NCBI RefSeq assembly: GCF_965215815.1
Contig: NZ_CBDCEO010000012.1
Span: 806,001 to 870,000 of the forward strand
Length of the DNA stretch: 64,000 nt
Direction of reading: 5' to 3'
Origin: Poriferisodalis sp965215815
Lineage (GTDB): Bacteria > Actinomycetota > Acidimicrobiia > Acidimicrobiales > Poriferisodalaceae
A model generated the notes under the pieces. The model searched no databases, had not been told where the DNA came from, and was given only the letters and a program-made list of their open reading frames with translations. Positions 1 to 7,516 of the stretch are shown piece after piece. Both the position numbers and the translations under genes were made by a program. Every line of letters starts with the position of its first letter. Positions within the stretch are counted from its first letter, which is position 1.

Positions 1-318
1 GCTGGGGCAGTCGTTGCTGCACAGAGCAATCTGGCCGCGGGCACCCCTGCCGCGTTGAGCGTGCGCCCTGAACAGGTGCGGCTGCATCGGTGGGGCGAGG
101 CGCCCGCCGGTGCTCCGTGCCTCGACGGTGTCATCCTCGACGTCACCTACCTCGGCCACGCCTTCGTCTACACGGTGTCGGTCGGCGCGGCGTCCGGCAC
201 GAGCAACGACGCAACGACGGTCACCGCCCGGGTCGAGACCGGTGAGGCGGCACAGGCCGCGGGCGAGCCGGTCAGCGTGAGCTGGGCCCCGGCCACTACG
301 ACCGTCGTGGCGGACTGA
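1..318 (+). CDS. potA: PotA C-terminal fragment, spermidine/putrescine ABC transporter ATPase (partial)
   Basis: The open frame runs in from the left edge and stops at TGA 316-318, so only the last ~105 residues are present. They contain the start of a TOBE-type domain (LSVRPEQVRL, then a beta-rich stretch with VTYLGHAFVYTV), the C-terminal regulatory domain of polyamine and iron importer ATPases. The Walker and signature motifs lie outside the window. The stop overlaps the potB start by one base (TGATG), so this is the first visible gene of a pot operon continuing with both permeases and the binding protein. The assignment rests on the TOBE motif plus this gene order. Confidence 0.85.
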   Translation, partial: AGAVVAAQSNLAAGTPAALSVRPEQVRLHRWGEAPAGAPCLDGVILDVTYLGHAFVYTVSVGAASGTSNDATTVTARVETGEAAQAAGEPVSVSWAPATTTVVAD

Positions 319-1241
319 TGCCCACGCTGCGTCGCCGAACCAGCCCAGCGAAAGCGCTGCTGACACCCCAGGAGCAGACCGCGCAGCGCCGGGCTCGGCG
401 CATCGGGACGCTCATCGCCTCGCCCGGTGCGCTGTACCTGGGAATTTTCTTCATGGTCCCGCTGGGCCTCATCACCGTGTACTCGTTCGCCACGCGCACA
501 TCGACGGGCCGCACCTCGCTCAGCGGCTGGAACCTCAATTCCTATGAGCGCCTCGCCGACGACGTGATTCTGGGCATCGTCGGCCGCTCGGCCTGGCTGG
601 CCTTCATCACGACCGTGCTGTGCCTGGTGGTCGCTTACCCCTTCGCCTACTACCTGGCCACCCGCTCCCCCAGGGTCCGTGCCCGTCTGCTGGTGCTGGT
701 GATGATCCCGTTCTGGACCAACGGACTCGTGCGGATTTTCGCAATCCGCTTCCTGCTCGGCTCGAATGGCCCGGCCTCAGCGCTCAGCGAGGCCTTGGGC
801 TTCGGCACGTTCCGCATCTTGTTCACACCCACTGCGGTCGTGCTGGGAATGGTGTACGGGTTCCTGACGTTCATGGTGCTGCCGCTGTATGTGGCCCTCG
901 AGCGCATGGACTGGCGCTTGGTCGAGGCCGCCCGCGATCTCTACGCCAGCGGCGCGAAGGCGTTCTGGCGGGTGACGGTTCCGCTGACCCGTTCGGGCAT
1001 CGTGGCGGGCTGCGTGCTGGTGTTCGTGCCCAGCTTCGGCTCCTACGTCGTGCCCGAGATTCTGGGCGGCGCCAAGACGCTGCTCATCGGCTCATACGTG
1101 GCACGCCAGTTCCAGGCTGCTCGCAACTGGCCGCTGGGCGCCTCGCTGAGCGTGCTGGTGATCGTGGCGATGCTCATCGCAGTGACGATCAATCAGCGCA
1201 ATTCGGAGAACGCCGAACGCACCCGAGCAGGTGCGCCATGA
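318..1241 (+). CDS. potB: PotB, spermidine/putrescine ABC transporter permease
   Basis: Inner-membrane permease of 307 residues that forms the channel with PotC for ATP-driven polyamine import. An N-terminal basic stretch precedes the first membrane segment (about residues 34-55, LYLGIFFMVPLGLITVYSF). Further hydrophobic segments follow. The cytoplasmic loop VEAARDLYASGAKAFWRVTVPL is the EAA-type motif that docks on the ATPase. The start overlaps the potA stop by one base, and the gene ends in a duplicated 14-bp element shared with the start of potC. The substrate could be another cationic compound, but gene order and family are typical of pot systems. Confidence 0.9.
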   Translation: MPTLRRRTSPAKALLTPQEQTAQRRARRIGTLIASPGALYLGIFFMVPLGLITVYSFATRTSTGRTSLSGWNLNSYERLADDVILGIVGRSAWLAFITTVLCLVVAYPFAYYLATRSPRVRARLLVLVMIPFWTNGLVRIFAIRFLLGSNGPASALSEALGFGTFRILFTPTAVVLGMVYGFLTFMVLPLYVALERMDWRLVEAARDLYASGAKAFWRVTVPLTRSGIVAGCVLVFVPSFGSYVVPEILGGAKTLLIGSYVARQFQAARNWPLGASLSVLVIVAMLIAVTINQRNSENAERTRAGAP

Positions 1242-1255
1242 CAGGTGCGCCATGA
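1228..1255 (+). repeat. 14-bp perfect tandem duplication at the potB/potC junction
   Basis: The 14-mer CAGGTGCGCCATGA occurs twice back to back (1228-1241 and 1242-1255). The first copy holds the potB stop inside an ATGA overlap. The second holds the potC start ATG (1252). Because 14 is not a multiple of three, the ATG of the first copy is out of frame with potC, while the second is in frame. Confidence 0.9.
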
Positions 1256-2088
1256 GCAGTCTCGACACTGCGGGTACCAAGCGCTCGTCTCGACGGCTGC
1301 TGGCGGCGAACGCGTGGCTGGTGTTCACGTTCCTCTACGTGCCGATCGCGGTGCTGGTGGTGTTCTCGTTCAACGATTCCGAGCGGGTCAACGTCTGGCA
1401 AGGCCTCTCGGCGCGTTGGTACGGCGAGGCTCTTGGCAATACCCAGGTGGTCGGCGCGCTGCGGGTGTCACTGGTCGTCGCTTTCACCTCGACGATCGTG
1501 TCGACAGTGCTGGGGACTGCGGTGGCTCTTGCGCTCGACCGCTACCGCTTCAAGGGGAGGCGGGCGCTGGACGGCACCGTCTACCTGCCCATCGTCATCC
1601 CCGATATCACGATGGCCGTCATGTTGTTGGTGTTCTTCGCCGAGGCATTCAAACTCATCGACGCCTTCGGCCCGCGGCTCACCCTGGGAGTTACGACGGT
1701 CGCCCTCAGCCACATCGCGTTCAACATCTCGTTCGTCGCGGTGGTCGTGCGCGCCCGCCTGGATCAGTTCGATCGCACGCTCGAAGAGGCCGCACGTGAT
1801 CTGTATGCCACCCCGTGGCGTACGTTCAGGAGGGTGACGCTGCCGCTCATAGCGCCAGGCATTGCGGCCGGCGCCCTGCTGGCGTTGACGCTGTCGCTCG
1901 ACGACGTCGTCATTTCGGCCTTCACGGCCGGCCCGGGCGCCACGACCCTGCCGGTGTACGTCTTCAGCAGCATCCGCCAAGGTGTCACGCCCGAGCTGAA
2001 CGCCATCTCCACGCTCATGCTGGCCGCCTCGATCACGCTGGTCGTGGCCTCGCTGGCTCTGCAGCGGCCTCGGAGCATCACGCCGTGA
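1252..2088 (+). CDS. potC: PotC, spermidine/putrescine ABC transporter permease
   Basis: Second permease subunit, 278 residues from ATG 1252. The EAA loop is LEEAARDLYATPWRTFRRVTLPL, followed by a membrane segment with LTLSLDDVVISAFTAG, a sequence typical of PotC proteins. The first membrane segment is near residues 18-42 (VFTFLYVPIAVLVVFSF). An in-frame GTG at 1231 would add seven residues, but it lies inside potB and inside the duplicated 14-bp element, so ATG 1252 is preferred. It acts with PotB as the heterodimeric channel. A 97-bp gap with its own small tandem repeat separates it from potD. Confidence 0.9.
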   Translation: MSSLDTAGTKRSSRRLLAANAWLVFTFLYVPIAVLVVFSFNDSERVNVWQGLSARWYGEALGNTQVVGALRVSLVVAFTSTIVSTVLGTAVALALDRYRFKGRRALDGTVYLPIVIPDITMAVMLLVFFAEAFKLIDAFGPRLTLGVTTVALSHIAFNISFVAVVVRARLDQFDRTLEEAARDLYATPWRTFRRVTLPLIAPGIAAGALLALTLSLDDVVISAFTAGPGATTLPVYVFSSIRQGVTPELNAISTLMLAASITLVVASLALQRPRSITP

Positions 2089-2123
2089 ACCGGCACCACT
2101 CGACACAAGCACGCTCACACAGA

Positions 2124-2151
2124 GCAATACATACAGCGCAATACATACAGC
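2124..2151 (+). repeat. 14-bp tandem repeat in the potC-potD gap
   Basis: GCAATACATACAGC is repeated exactly twice (2124-2137 and 2138-2151) just upstream of the potD ribosome-binding site. It is the second 14-bp tandem duplication within 1 kb of this operon. No function is evident. Confidence 0.85.
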
Positions 2152-2185
2152 GGCGTTCCGTTGGGACGTCCATGAGGGAGGAAAT

Positions 2186-3391
2186 ATGACCGATTCAGCG
2201 AGCACCCGAGGCCGGCTGCGCCGCAGTCGGTGGCTCGCAGTCACCGTTGTCGCCGTGCTGCTGGTCGCCGCATGCGGCGACGGAGACGACGACGATGCCA
2301 GCGAGGCTGCCGCCACGACTGCCGCGGCACCCGATGCGGGAGATGCCGGTGATGCTGCGGCTGCCGACGTCGGCTGCGAACCCGGCGAGACCGACGGCGA
2401 CCTGGCGTTCTACAACTGGGCCGACTACATCGACGAGGAATTGCTGGTCGCCTTCGAGGAGGAGTCAGGCATCAGCGTCGACTACTCGGTGTATGAGTCG
2501 AACGAGCAGATGCTCACTCAGGTCGAGTCAGGTGCCGCCATCTATGACCTGGTCATTCCTTCGGACTACATGGTGGCGTTGATGATCTCCGAGGATCTGC
2601 TGCTGCCGCTGGAGTTCGATGCCTTGCCCAATGCGGCGAACATCGACGATGCGTGGGACAACCCGCCGTTCGATCCCGAGCACCGCTTCCATGTGGCGTA
2701 CCAGTGGGGCACGACGGGCATCGGCATGACCTACGACATGCTCGACACGCTGGGCGGCGAGTCGTCATGGGCGGTCATCTTCGATGCTGAGACGGCGGCG
2801 CTGGTGCCGGGCGACATCTCCATGCTCGACGACGCGCCCGAGGCCGTTTCGGCGGCGCTGAAGTACTTGGGCTACAGCATCACTGAGGTGATCGAGTCCG
2901 GTAACGAGGAGGCCGTGCGTGAAGCGGGCGCATTGCTCAAGGCCACTAATGATCGGCTGCTGAAGTACGACTCGGTGACCTTCGGCGACGACCTGGTCAA
3001 CGGCGAGGTCGATGTGGCGCACGGTTGGAGCGGCGGATTCGCTCAGGCCTTCTTCGAGACCGATGCGTATGAGACTCACGTGTACACCATCCCGATCGAG
3101 GGCGGTGTCCGCTGGGTGGACACGATGGCCATTCCGCACAACTCCGACAACGTGTGCTCGGCCCACGCCATGATCAACTTCCTGCTTGACGCGCAGAACG
3201 GTGCTGCGTTGACCAACTACACGTACTACGGCAGCCCGAACACAGCCGCAACGCCGTTCATCCTGGAAGAAATTCTGGAGGATCCGGGCATCTACCCGCC
3301 GCCAGAGGTGTACGCCCGGCTGGAGTTGATCCCCCAGATGGGCGACCTGGGGCTCATCGTGCAGGACATGCTGACCGAGGCCAAGAGTTGA
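2186..3391 (+). CDS. potD: PotD-like polyamine-binding lipoprotein
   Basis: Periplasmic-type substrate-binding protein of 401 residues, anchored as a lipoprotein. A basic N-terminus and hydrophobic stretch end in the lipobox LLVAAC (Cys about residue 30). An acidic, Ala-rich linker follows (DDDDASEAAATTAAAPDAGD). The mature domain begins with DLAFYNWADYIDEELLVAFE, matching the PotD/PotF opening LYIYNWTDYI. Further family-type segments are YDLVIPSDYMV and GWSGGFAQAFF. A strong Shine-Dalgarno (GGGAGGAA) lies 5 bases before the ATG. It delivers polyamine or a related cation to PotBC. Confidence 0.92.
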   Translation: MTDSASTRGRLRRSRWLAVTVVAVLLVAACGDGDDDDASEAAATTAAAPDAGDAGDAAAADVGCEPGETDGDLAFYNWADYIDEELLVAFEEESGISVDYSVYESNEQMLTQVESGAAIYDLVIPSDYMVALMISEDLLLPLEFDALPNAANIDDAWDNPPFDPEHRFHVAYQWGTTGIGMTYDMLDTLGGESSWAVIFDAETAALVPGDISMLDDAPEAVSAALKYLGYSITEVIESGNEEAVREAGALLKATNDRLLKYDSVTFGDDLVNGEVDVAHGWSGGFAQAFFETDAYETHVYTIPIEGGVRWVDTMAIPHNSDNVCSAHAMINFLLDAQNGAALTNYTYYGSPNTAATPFILEEILEDPGIYPPPEVYARLELIPQMGDLGLIVQDMLTEAKS

Positions 3392-3421
3392 GGGGGCCTC
3401 GCGTCAATTGAGCCGGCAGCG

Positions 3422-3451
3422 CACCGGGTTGGGCTGCGGCCTGGCCCGGTG
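3422..3451. terminator. Candidate bidirectional stem-loop between potD and the VOC gene
   Basis: CACCGGG (3422-3428) and CCCGGTG (3445-3451) form a perfect 7-bp GC stem around a 16-base loop, in the 121-bp gap between convergent genes. There is no T-tract, so factor-independent termination is unproven. Confidence 0.4.
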
Positions 3452-3512
3452 TTGACGGCTACGTCGGGGCTGGGCTGAGCGTTCGCCCGGTCCCGCCCCA
3501 GGGTTGCCGTTG

Positions 3513-4148
3513 TTAGAACTTGTCGGCGGGATCTCCCCAGCCGGTGAAGTCGTCGAGATAGTCGGTGTCGTCGTGGAGCGCTTCTGAGCGGGGGTGGTCG
3601 ACGGCGTAGTTCAGCGCCCCGTTGATGTCGTTCTCCCAGACTTCCCGTGGCAGGTCGTACAGCACTTCGACGCCGTAGCCGTTGGGGTCGGTGATGTAGA
3701 TGCTGTGCGTCATGCCGTGGTCGGTACGCCGGCTGATCCTCACGCCGCTGTCGATCAGGAACTTCACCTCAGCGAGCCACGACTCCCGATCGGGATAGGT
3801 GATGGCGATGTGGTTCACTGCGCAGCCGCCACCTGACAGCGTCCACTTTTCGGGCGGCGGAGGCAGGTCGGGTTGTTCCATCAGCGCGATGTCATGGTGG
3901 TGCTGACCCTGTGCAGCGTCCCGGACACCGCTGTAGAAGCGCATGGTGGGACGCTCGCGGCCGTCGGGCGCCGCAACGAGATTGCCGACTTGACGGAAGC
4001 CCAGCAGATCACTCCAGAAGTGGTGCGACTCTTCTATGTCGCGCACGTTCAGCACAAGGTGATTGACGCCGCGGGGGGCAACCGCCGCAGTGCGCTTCGG
4101 CACCTCAGGTGCGGGAGGCGCCTCGGTGCTGCTGTCGGTCGCCGTCAT
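3513..4148 (-). CDS. VOC-family metalloenzyme (extradiol dioxygenase/glyoxalase-like)
   Basis: Protein of 211 residues with the vicinal-oxygen-chelate beta-alpha-beta-beta-beta fold. The first module begins GVNHLVLNVRDIEESHHFW and a second begins NHIAITYPDRESWLAE. Candidate metal ligands are the His of VNHLV, the His of THSIYITDPNG and the Glu of GVEVLYD, the His/His/Glu pattern of extradiol dioxygenases. An HHHDIAL segment lies between the modules. ATG 4148 is chosen because AAGGAG precedes it; the frame stays open upstream only through the antisense-free overlap with the acyl-CoA dehydrogenase gene. It lies 58 bp downstream of that gene, suggesting co-transcription. The substrate is unknown; catechol-like ring cleavage is one possibility. 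Confidence 0.75.
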   Translation of the reverse strand: MTATDSSTEAPPAPEVPKRTAAVAPRGVNHLVLNVRDIEESHHFWSDLLGFRQVGNLVAAPDGRERPTMRFYSGVRDAAQGQHHHDIALMEQPDLPPPPEKWTLSGGGCAVNHIAITYPDRESWLAEVKFLIDSGVRISRRTDHGMTHSIYITDPNGYGVEVLYDLPREVWENDINGALNYAVDHPRSEALHDDTDYLDDFTGWGDPADKF

Positions 4149-4206
4149 CGCTGCTCCTTGACTGACTTGATCGCCTGAGCTGATCGACTGACTGTTCTGG
4201 CGTGCC

Positions 4207-5436
4207 TCAGTTGCGGGGCACTTCGAGCCACGGGACGTCCTTGTCGATCCGTGGCTCGCCCGGGAGCCCCAGGACCTGCTCTCCGAGGATGTTCCGCATG
4301 ATCTCGGAGGTGCCGCCCTCGATGGAGTTGGCGCGTACCCGCAGGAAGCCGTGCTGCACGCCGCCGTCGGAACCGTCCACTGACAGGTCGCCTGGGCGGC
4401 GGAACGTGTAGTCGTAGCCGACGAGTCCGTCGGCACCCATCATGTCCACCGCACAGGTCATGAGCGCCTGGTTCAGCTCGGCATAGGCCAGCTTGGCGAT
4501 GGACATCTCGGGTCCGGGATTGCCCATGCGGCGGTTGGCCCCTGCGCGCATGTTCGTGAGTCGCAGCACTTCCGCACGGGTCCACAGCTTCGTCAGGCGA
4601 TCTCGAGTGACCTCGTCGCGGTCAGCTTCGGGGCGCTGGTTCCACAGCTTCACCAGCACCGAGATCGGTCCTGATCCCGGCTTGGGCGGTCCGCCGCTGC
4701 CGCCGCCGATGGCGTTGCGCTCGTTCATCAGCGTGGTCAGCGACACCCGCCAGCCGTCACCGACGTCGCCGACGCGGCTCGCATCTGGCACACGAACATC
4801 GGTCATGTAGACCTCGTTGAATTCGGCCTCGCCGGTGATCTGGCGCAGCGGGCGCACCTCTACACCTGGCGATTTCATGTCGAGTGCGAAGTAGGTGAGC
4901 CCCCGGTGCTTGGGCACCTCGGGATTTGTACGCGTCACGAGCATGCCGAAGTCGCCGAGGTGGGCCAGCGTGTTCCACACCTTTTGGCCGTTCACGATCC
5001 ATTCCTCGCCGTCGGCGATCGCCCGGGTTGCCAGCCCGGCGAAGTCGCTGCCCGCACCCGGTTCGCTGAACAGCTGGCACCAGAGCTCCTCGCCAGTGAA
5101 CATCGGCCGCAGGAAGCGCTGCTTGACCTCTTCGCTGCCGTGCGTGTGGATGGTCGGCCCGGCCAGGTGCATGAAGAAGGTGACAGGTTTCATCGACCGG
5201 GCACCGGCGGTCCGCAACCGCTCCTCGACCCGGCGCTGGAGCTGTGGAATGACACTCAAGCCGCCGTGACCCTCGTCGAAGTGCACCCAAGCCAGACCGG
5301 CGTCGAACTGTGCCCCGCGGAACTCCGCGTAGCTCAACTGCTTGGGGTCGTGCGATGCCAGCAGTTCGTCGATGGCGGCGTCAACCCGCGCCGCAGCGGC
5401 ATTGGCTGTCGTCGGTGCTTCGAGCGTGTCGGTCAT
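4207..5436 (-). CDS. Acyl-CoA dehydrogenase family flavoprotein
   Basis: 409 residues, the usual length for FAD-dependent acyl-CoA dehydrogenases, which introduce a C2=C3 double bond into acyl-CoA. Visible features are the FAD-binding stretch LWCQLFSEPGAGSDFAGL, the segment WIVNGQKVWNT, and the C-terminal EGGTSEIMRNILGEQVLGLP that contributes the FAD-proximal helix. ATG 5436 starts MTDTLEAPTT. The Glu in EGGTSEIMR is at the position used as base in some subfamilies, but the exact catalytic base is not certain from sequence alone. It is followed by the VOC gene and preceded by an enoyl-CoA hydratase, so a beta-oxidation-like or ring-degradation role is likely. Confidence 0.88.
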   Translation of the reverse strand: MTDTLEAPTTANAAAARVDAAIDELLASHDPKQLSYAEFRGAQFDAGLAWVHFDEGHGGLSVIPQLQRRVEERLRTAGARSMKPVTFFMHLAGPTIHTHGSEEVKQRFLRPMFTGEELWCQLFSEPGAGSDFAGLATRAIADGEEWIVNGQKVWNTLAHLGDFGMLVTRTNPEVPKHRGLTYFALDMKSPGVEVRPLRQITGEAEFNEVYMTDVRVPDASRVGDVGDGWRVSLTTLMNERNAIGGGSGGPPKPGSGPISVLVKLWNQRPEADRDEVTRDRLTKLWTRAEVLRLTNMRAGANRRMGNPGPEMSIAKLAYAELNQALMTCAVDMMGADGLVGYDYTFRRPGDLSVDGSDGGVQHGFLRVRANSIEGGTSEIMRNILGEQVLGLPGEPRIDKDVPWLEVPRN

Positions 5437-5494
5437 GGCGCCAGTCTGCCAGCACTGCACAGCCGCTGGCGCTGCGCAGCAATCCCGGGACGGG

Positions 5495-6328
5495 TCAGTA
5501 ACGCTCGCCCGGGAACGAAGGTTCAGTCTTGGCCAAGAACGCCTCTGCGCCGTGCGACATGTTGCGCGGGATGAGCACCGCTTGGTGGCCCATCTCAACA
5601 TCAAGCTGGTCGGCGAGGTCACGCTGCATTGCGCCATCGACCGCTGATCGGATCCGCGCCATCGCCGCCGGAGAGCTGCGACGCAGCACGTCGACCACCT
5701 GGGCGACCGCAGCATCGAGCTCGGAATCGTCGACCGTCCTCCACACCAGGCCCCAATCGGCCGCCTGATCTGCCGTGACGCGCTCTCCGAGCAGCGTCAT
5801 GCCCAGCGCCCGTGCCCGGCCGACCCGCATCGGGAGCTGCCAGGTCGTGCCAAGGTCGGGGACAATGCCGAGCCGAGGCCCGAACGTTGCGACGAAGAAT
5901 GCCGATCGGGCTGCGATAGCGATGTCGCACGAGAGGGCCAGACCGATGCCGCCGCCAGCGGTGACGCCGTTGATGCGGGCGACCGTCGGCACTGGACACT
6001 CGGCGACCGCTCGGATGGCCGGATGAAACACGTTGTCCATCGAGTCGGTCGTGGCATCGCCCGGAGCCTGGCGATCGACGTCTTGCGCACCATCGGCGAC
6101 CGCACCGCGCAGGTCGGCGCCCGAGCAGAATCCTCGTCCAGCCCCGGTGAGAATCACCGCACGCATGGAATCGTCTGCCGCCACCATGCCGAACGCTTCG
6201 CTGATGTCGTTCATGAAGTCGTCGTTCATGGAGTTCAGCGTCTCGGGGCGGTTGAGCGTCACCGTGGCGACGTCGCCGTCGACGCTGAAGCTGACCGTGC
6301 CGTTCGACGGCTGCGCCGGACTGCTCAT
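5495..6328 (-). CDS. Enoyl-CoA hydratase/isomerase (crotonase) family protein
   Basis: 277 residues with the crotonase fold. The oxyanion-hole segments are GRGFCSGADL and GVTAGGGIGLALSCDI. At the catalytic Glu position the sequence reads LGIVPDLGTTWQLPMRVGRA. This resembles PaaG-type isomerases (GLVPDxGG) more than classical two-Glu hydratases, so isomerase or other chemistry is possible. ATG 6328 lies five bases after the stop of infA, so the two are almost certainly co-transcribed. With the acyl-CoA dehydrogenase and VOC genes it forms a small acyl-CoA metabolism group. Confidence 0.85.
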   Translation of the reverse strand: MSSPAQPSNGTVSFSVDGDVATVTLNRPETLNSMNDDFMNDISEAFGMVAADDSMRAVILTGAGRGFCSGADLRGAVADGAQDVDRQAPGDATTDSMDNVFHPAIRAVAECPVPTVARINGVTAGGGIGLALSCDIAIAARSAFFVATFGPRLGIVPDLGTTWQLPMRVGRARALGMTLLGERVTADQAADWGLVWRTVDDSELDAAVAQVVDVLRRSSPAAMARIRSAVDGAMQRDLADQLDVEMGHQAVLIPRNMSHGAEAFLAKTEPSFPGERY

Positions 6329-6333
6329 GAGGA

Positions 6334-6558
6334 TTACTTATAGCGGTAGGTGATGCGGCCGCGGCTGAGGTCGTACGCCGAGACTTCCACCTGCACCCGG
6401 TCTCCAGGAAGGATCCGGATGTGGTGCTTGCGCATCTTGCCGCTCAGGTGTCCGAGCACCTCGTGACCGTTGTCGAGCACGATACGGAAATGGCCACCCT
6501 TGAGGGCTTCGACGGTCTTGCCTTCGAGCAAGATGGCGTCGTCTTTGACTTTGGGCAC
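6334..6558 (-). CDS. infA: Translation initiation factor IF-1
   Basis: 74-residue S1/OB-fold protein. The sequence contains GKTVEALKGGHFRIVLDNGH, HLSGKMRKHHIRILPGDRV and the C-terminal SRGRITYRYK, all diagnostic of IF-1, which blocks the ribosomal A site during initiation. It starts at GTG 6558. It is not embedded in a ribosomal-protein operon here; instead it precedes an enoyl-CoA hydratase by five bases. Other infA copies could exist outside the window. Confidence 0.95.
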   Translation of the reverse strand: MPKVKDDAILLEGKTVEALKGGHFRIVLDNGHEVLGHLSGKMRKHHIRILPGDRVQVEVSAYDLSRGRITYRYK

Positions 6559-6685
6559 GTAGGTTCTTTCGTTGGAAACAGTCGATGCGCCGGTCCATTG
6601 GCCGAGCGCACGGACCGGTCCATCGTAGCCGAGGACGCCTCAGGGCGCCTGCCCGACGTGTCCGAGCCCGGCCGGCGCAGCTCGC

Positions 6686-7234
6686 TCAGTGACGCTTGAC
6701 CCCGCCGTACTTCATGCGAGTGTCCGACATCGAGGCGAGCCGCACCTCGTCGTTGTTGATGGCGGCTGCCACGAGTTCGCCCATGAACAGCGTGTGAGTG
6801 CCCAAGTCCACGCTGTGGCGCACCTCGCAGTCCATCCACGCGGCGGCATCGACGAACACTGGCGCCCCGGTGGCGGCTTCGTACACCGACCAGCCGTTCA
6901 AGGTTCCCGTCGCCGACCCTTCGGCGTCGCTCGCCGTGTCATGGGAAGCAGGCTCGTAGGCAGCAGGCTTGGAGAATTTCACGAACGGCCGGGTGTTCTC
7001 TGCATCCCAGAGGTTCACGGTGAACGAGCCGCCGTCGGAGATCAGCCGGTGCGTGACGGCGGTGTTCTCGACGCTGACGCCGATGAGCACCGGTTCCATC
7101 GACAACTGCGTGATCCAGCTGGTCGTCATGGCATTGCGTTCCTCGCCGGAGCGAGAGCCGACGAGAGCGAGCGCGTTGGGAATCTTCCACGTGATCCGAT
7201 TGACCAGTTCGTCGGCAAGGGCGGCGTTGCTCAT
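6686..7234 (-). CDS. Flavin reductase-like domain protein
   Basis: 182 residues with the FMN-binding split-barrel pattern of flavin reductases and related monooxygenase partners. The segments MTTSWITQLSMEPVLIGVSV and GSFTVNLWD are typical of the family, where a T-S-W/xQ motif near the N-terminus contacts FMN. The C-terminal DLGTHTLFMGELV matches the family's H-x-LF-x-GEV block. It may supply reduced flavin to a monooxygenase or be a redox enzyme in its own right. It is upstream of infA on the same strand, separated by 127 bp. Confidence 0.75.
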   Translation of the reverse strand: MSNAALADELVNRITWKIPNALALVGSRSGEERNAMTTSWITQLSMEPVLIGVSVENTAVTHRLISDGGSFTVNLWDAENTRPFVKFSKPAAYEPASHDTASDAEGSATGTLNGWSVYEAATGAPVFVDAAAWMDCEVRHSVDLGTHTLFMGELVAAAINNDEVRLASMSDTRMKYGGVKRH

Positions 7235-7516
7235 GTGAGAACCCTACGTAGGCCACCAGCGTCTGGTGCTACCAGTCGGTCTAGGCGTGGCGCGGTCAGG
7301 CGCGCATCGATGCGGGCGTTGAGCCCGGCTTGAGTCAGTTCTTGCCTCAATGCGGAACCTGAGTCGAAGGGGCGGAGGTACTCAGGGCCGCTTGCAAGGA
7401 GTGCGGCTCGTGCTGTGTCTGCCAACGTTTGCGTTGGAGTCGGTTCGGGTGCGGAGGTGCCGTTGGGGTGTCGTTTCGAGGTTTTGGTATCACACCCTTT
7501 ATTTACAGTGATTGTC

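Noticed and set aside
620..1255. Second open frame across potB
   Set aside because: Arg/Pro/Gly-rich shadow of potB with no domain; GC-rich DNA produces many such frames.
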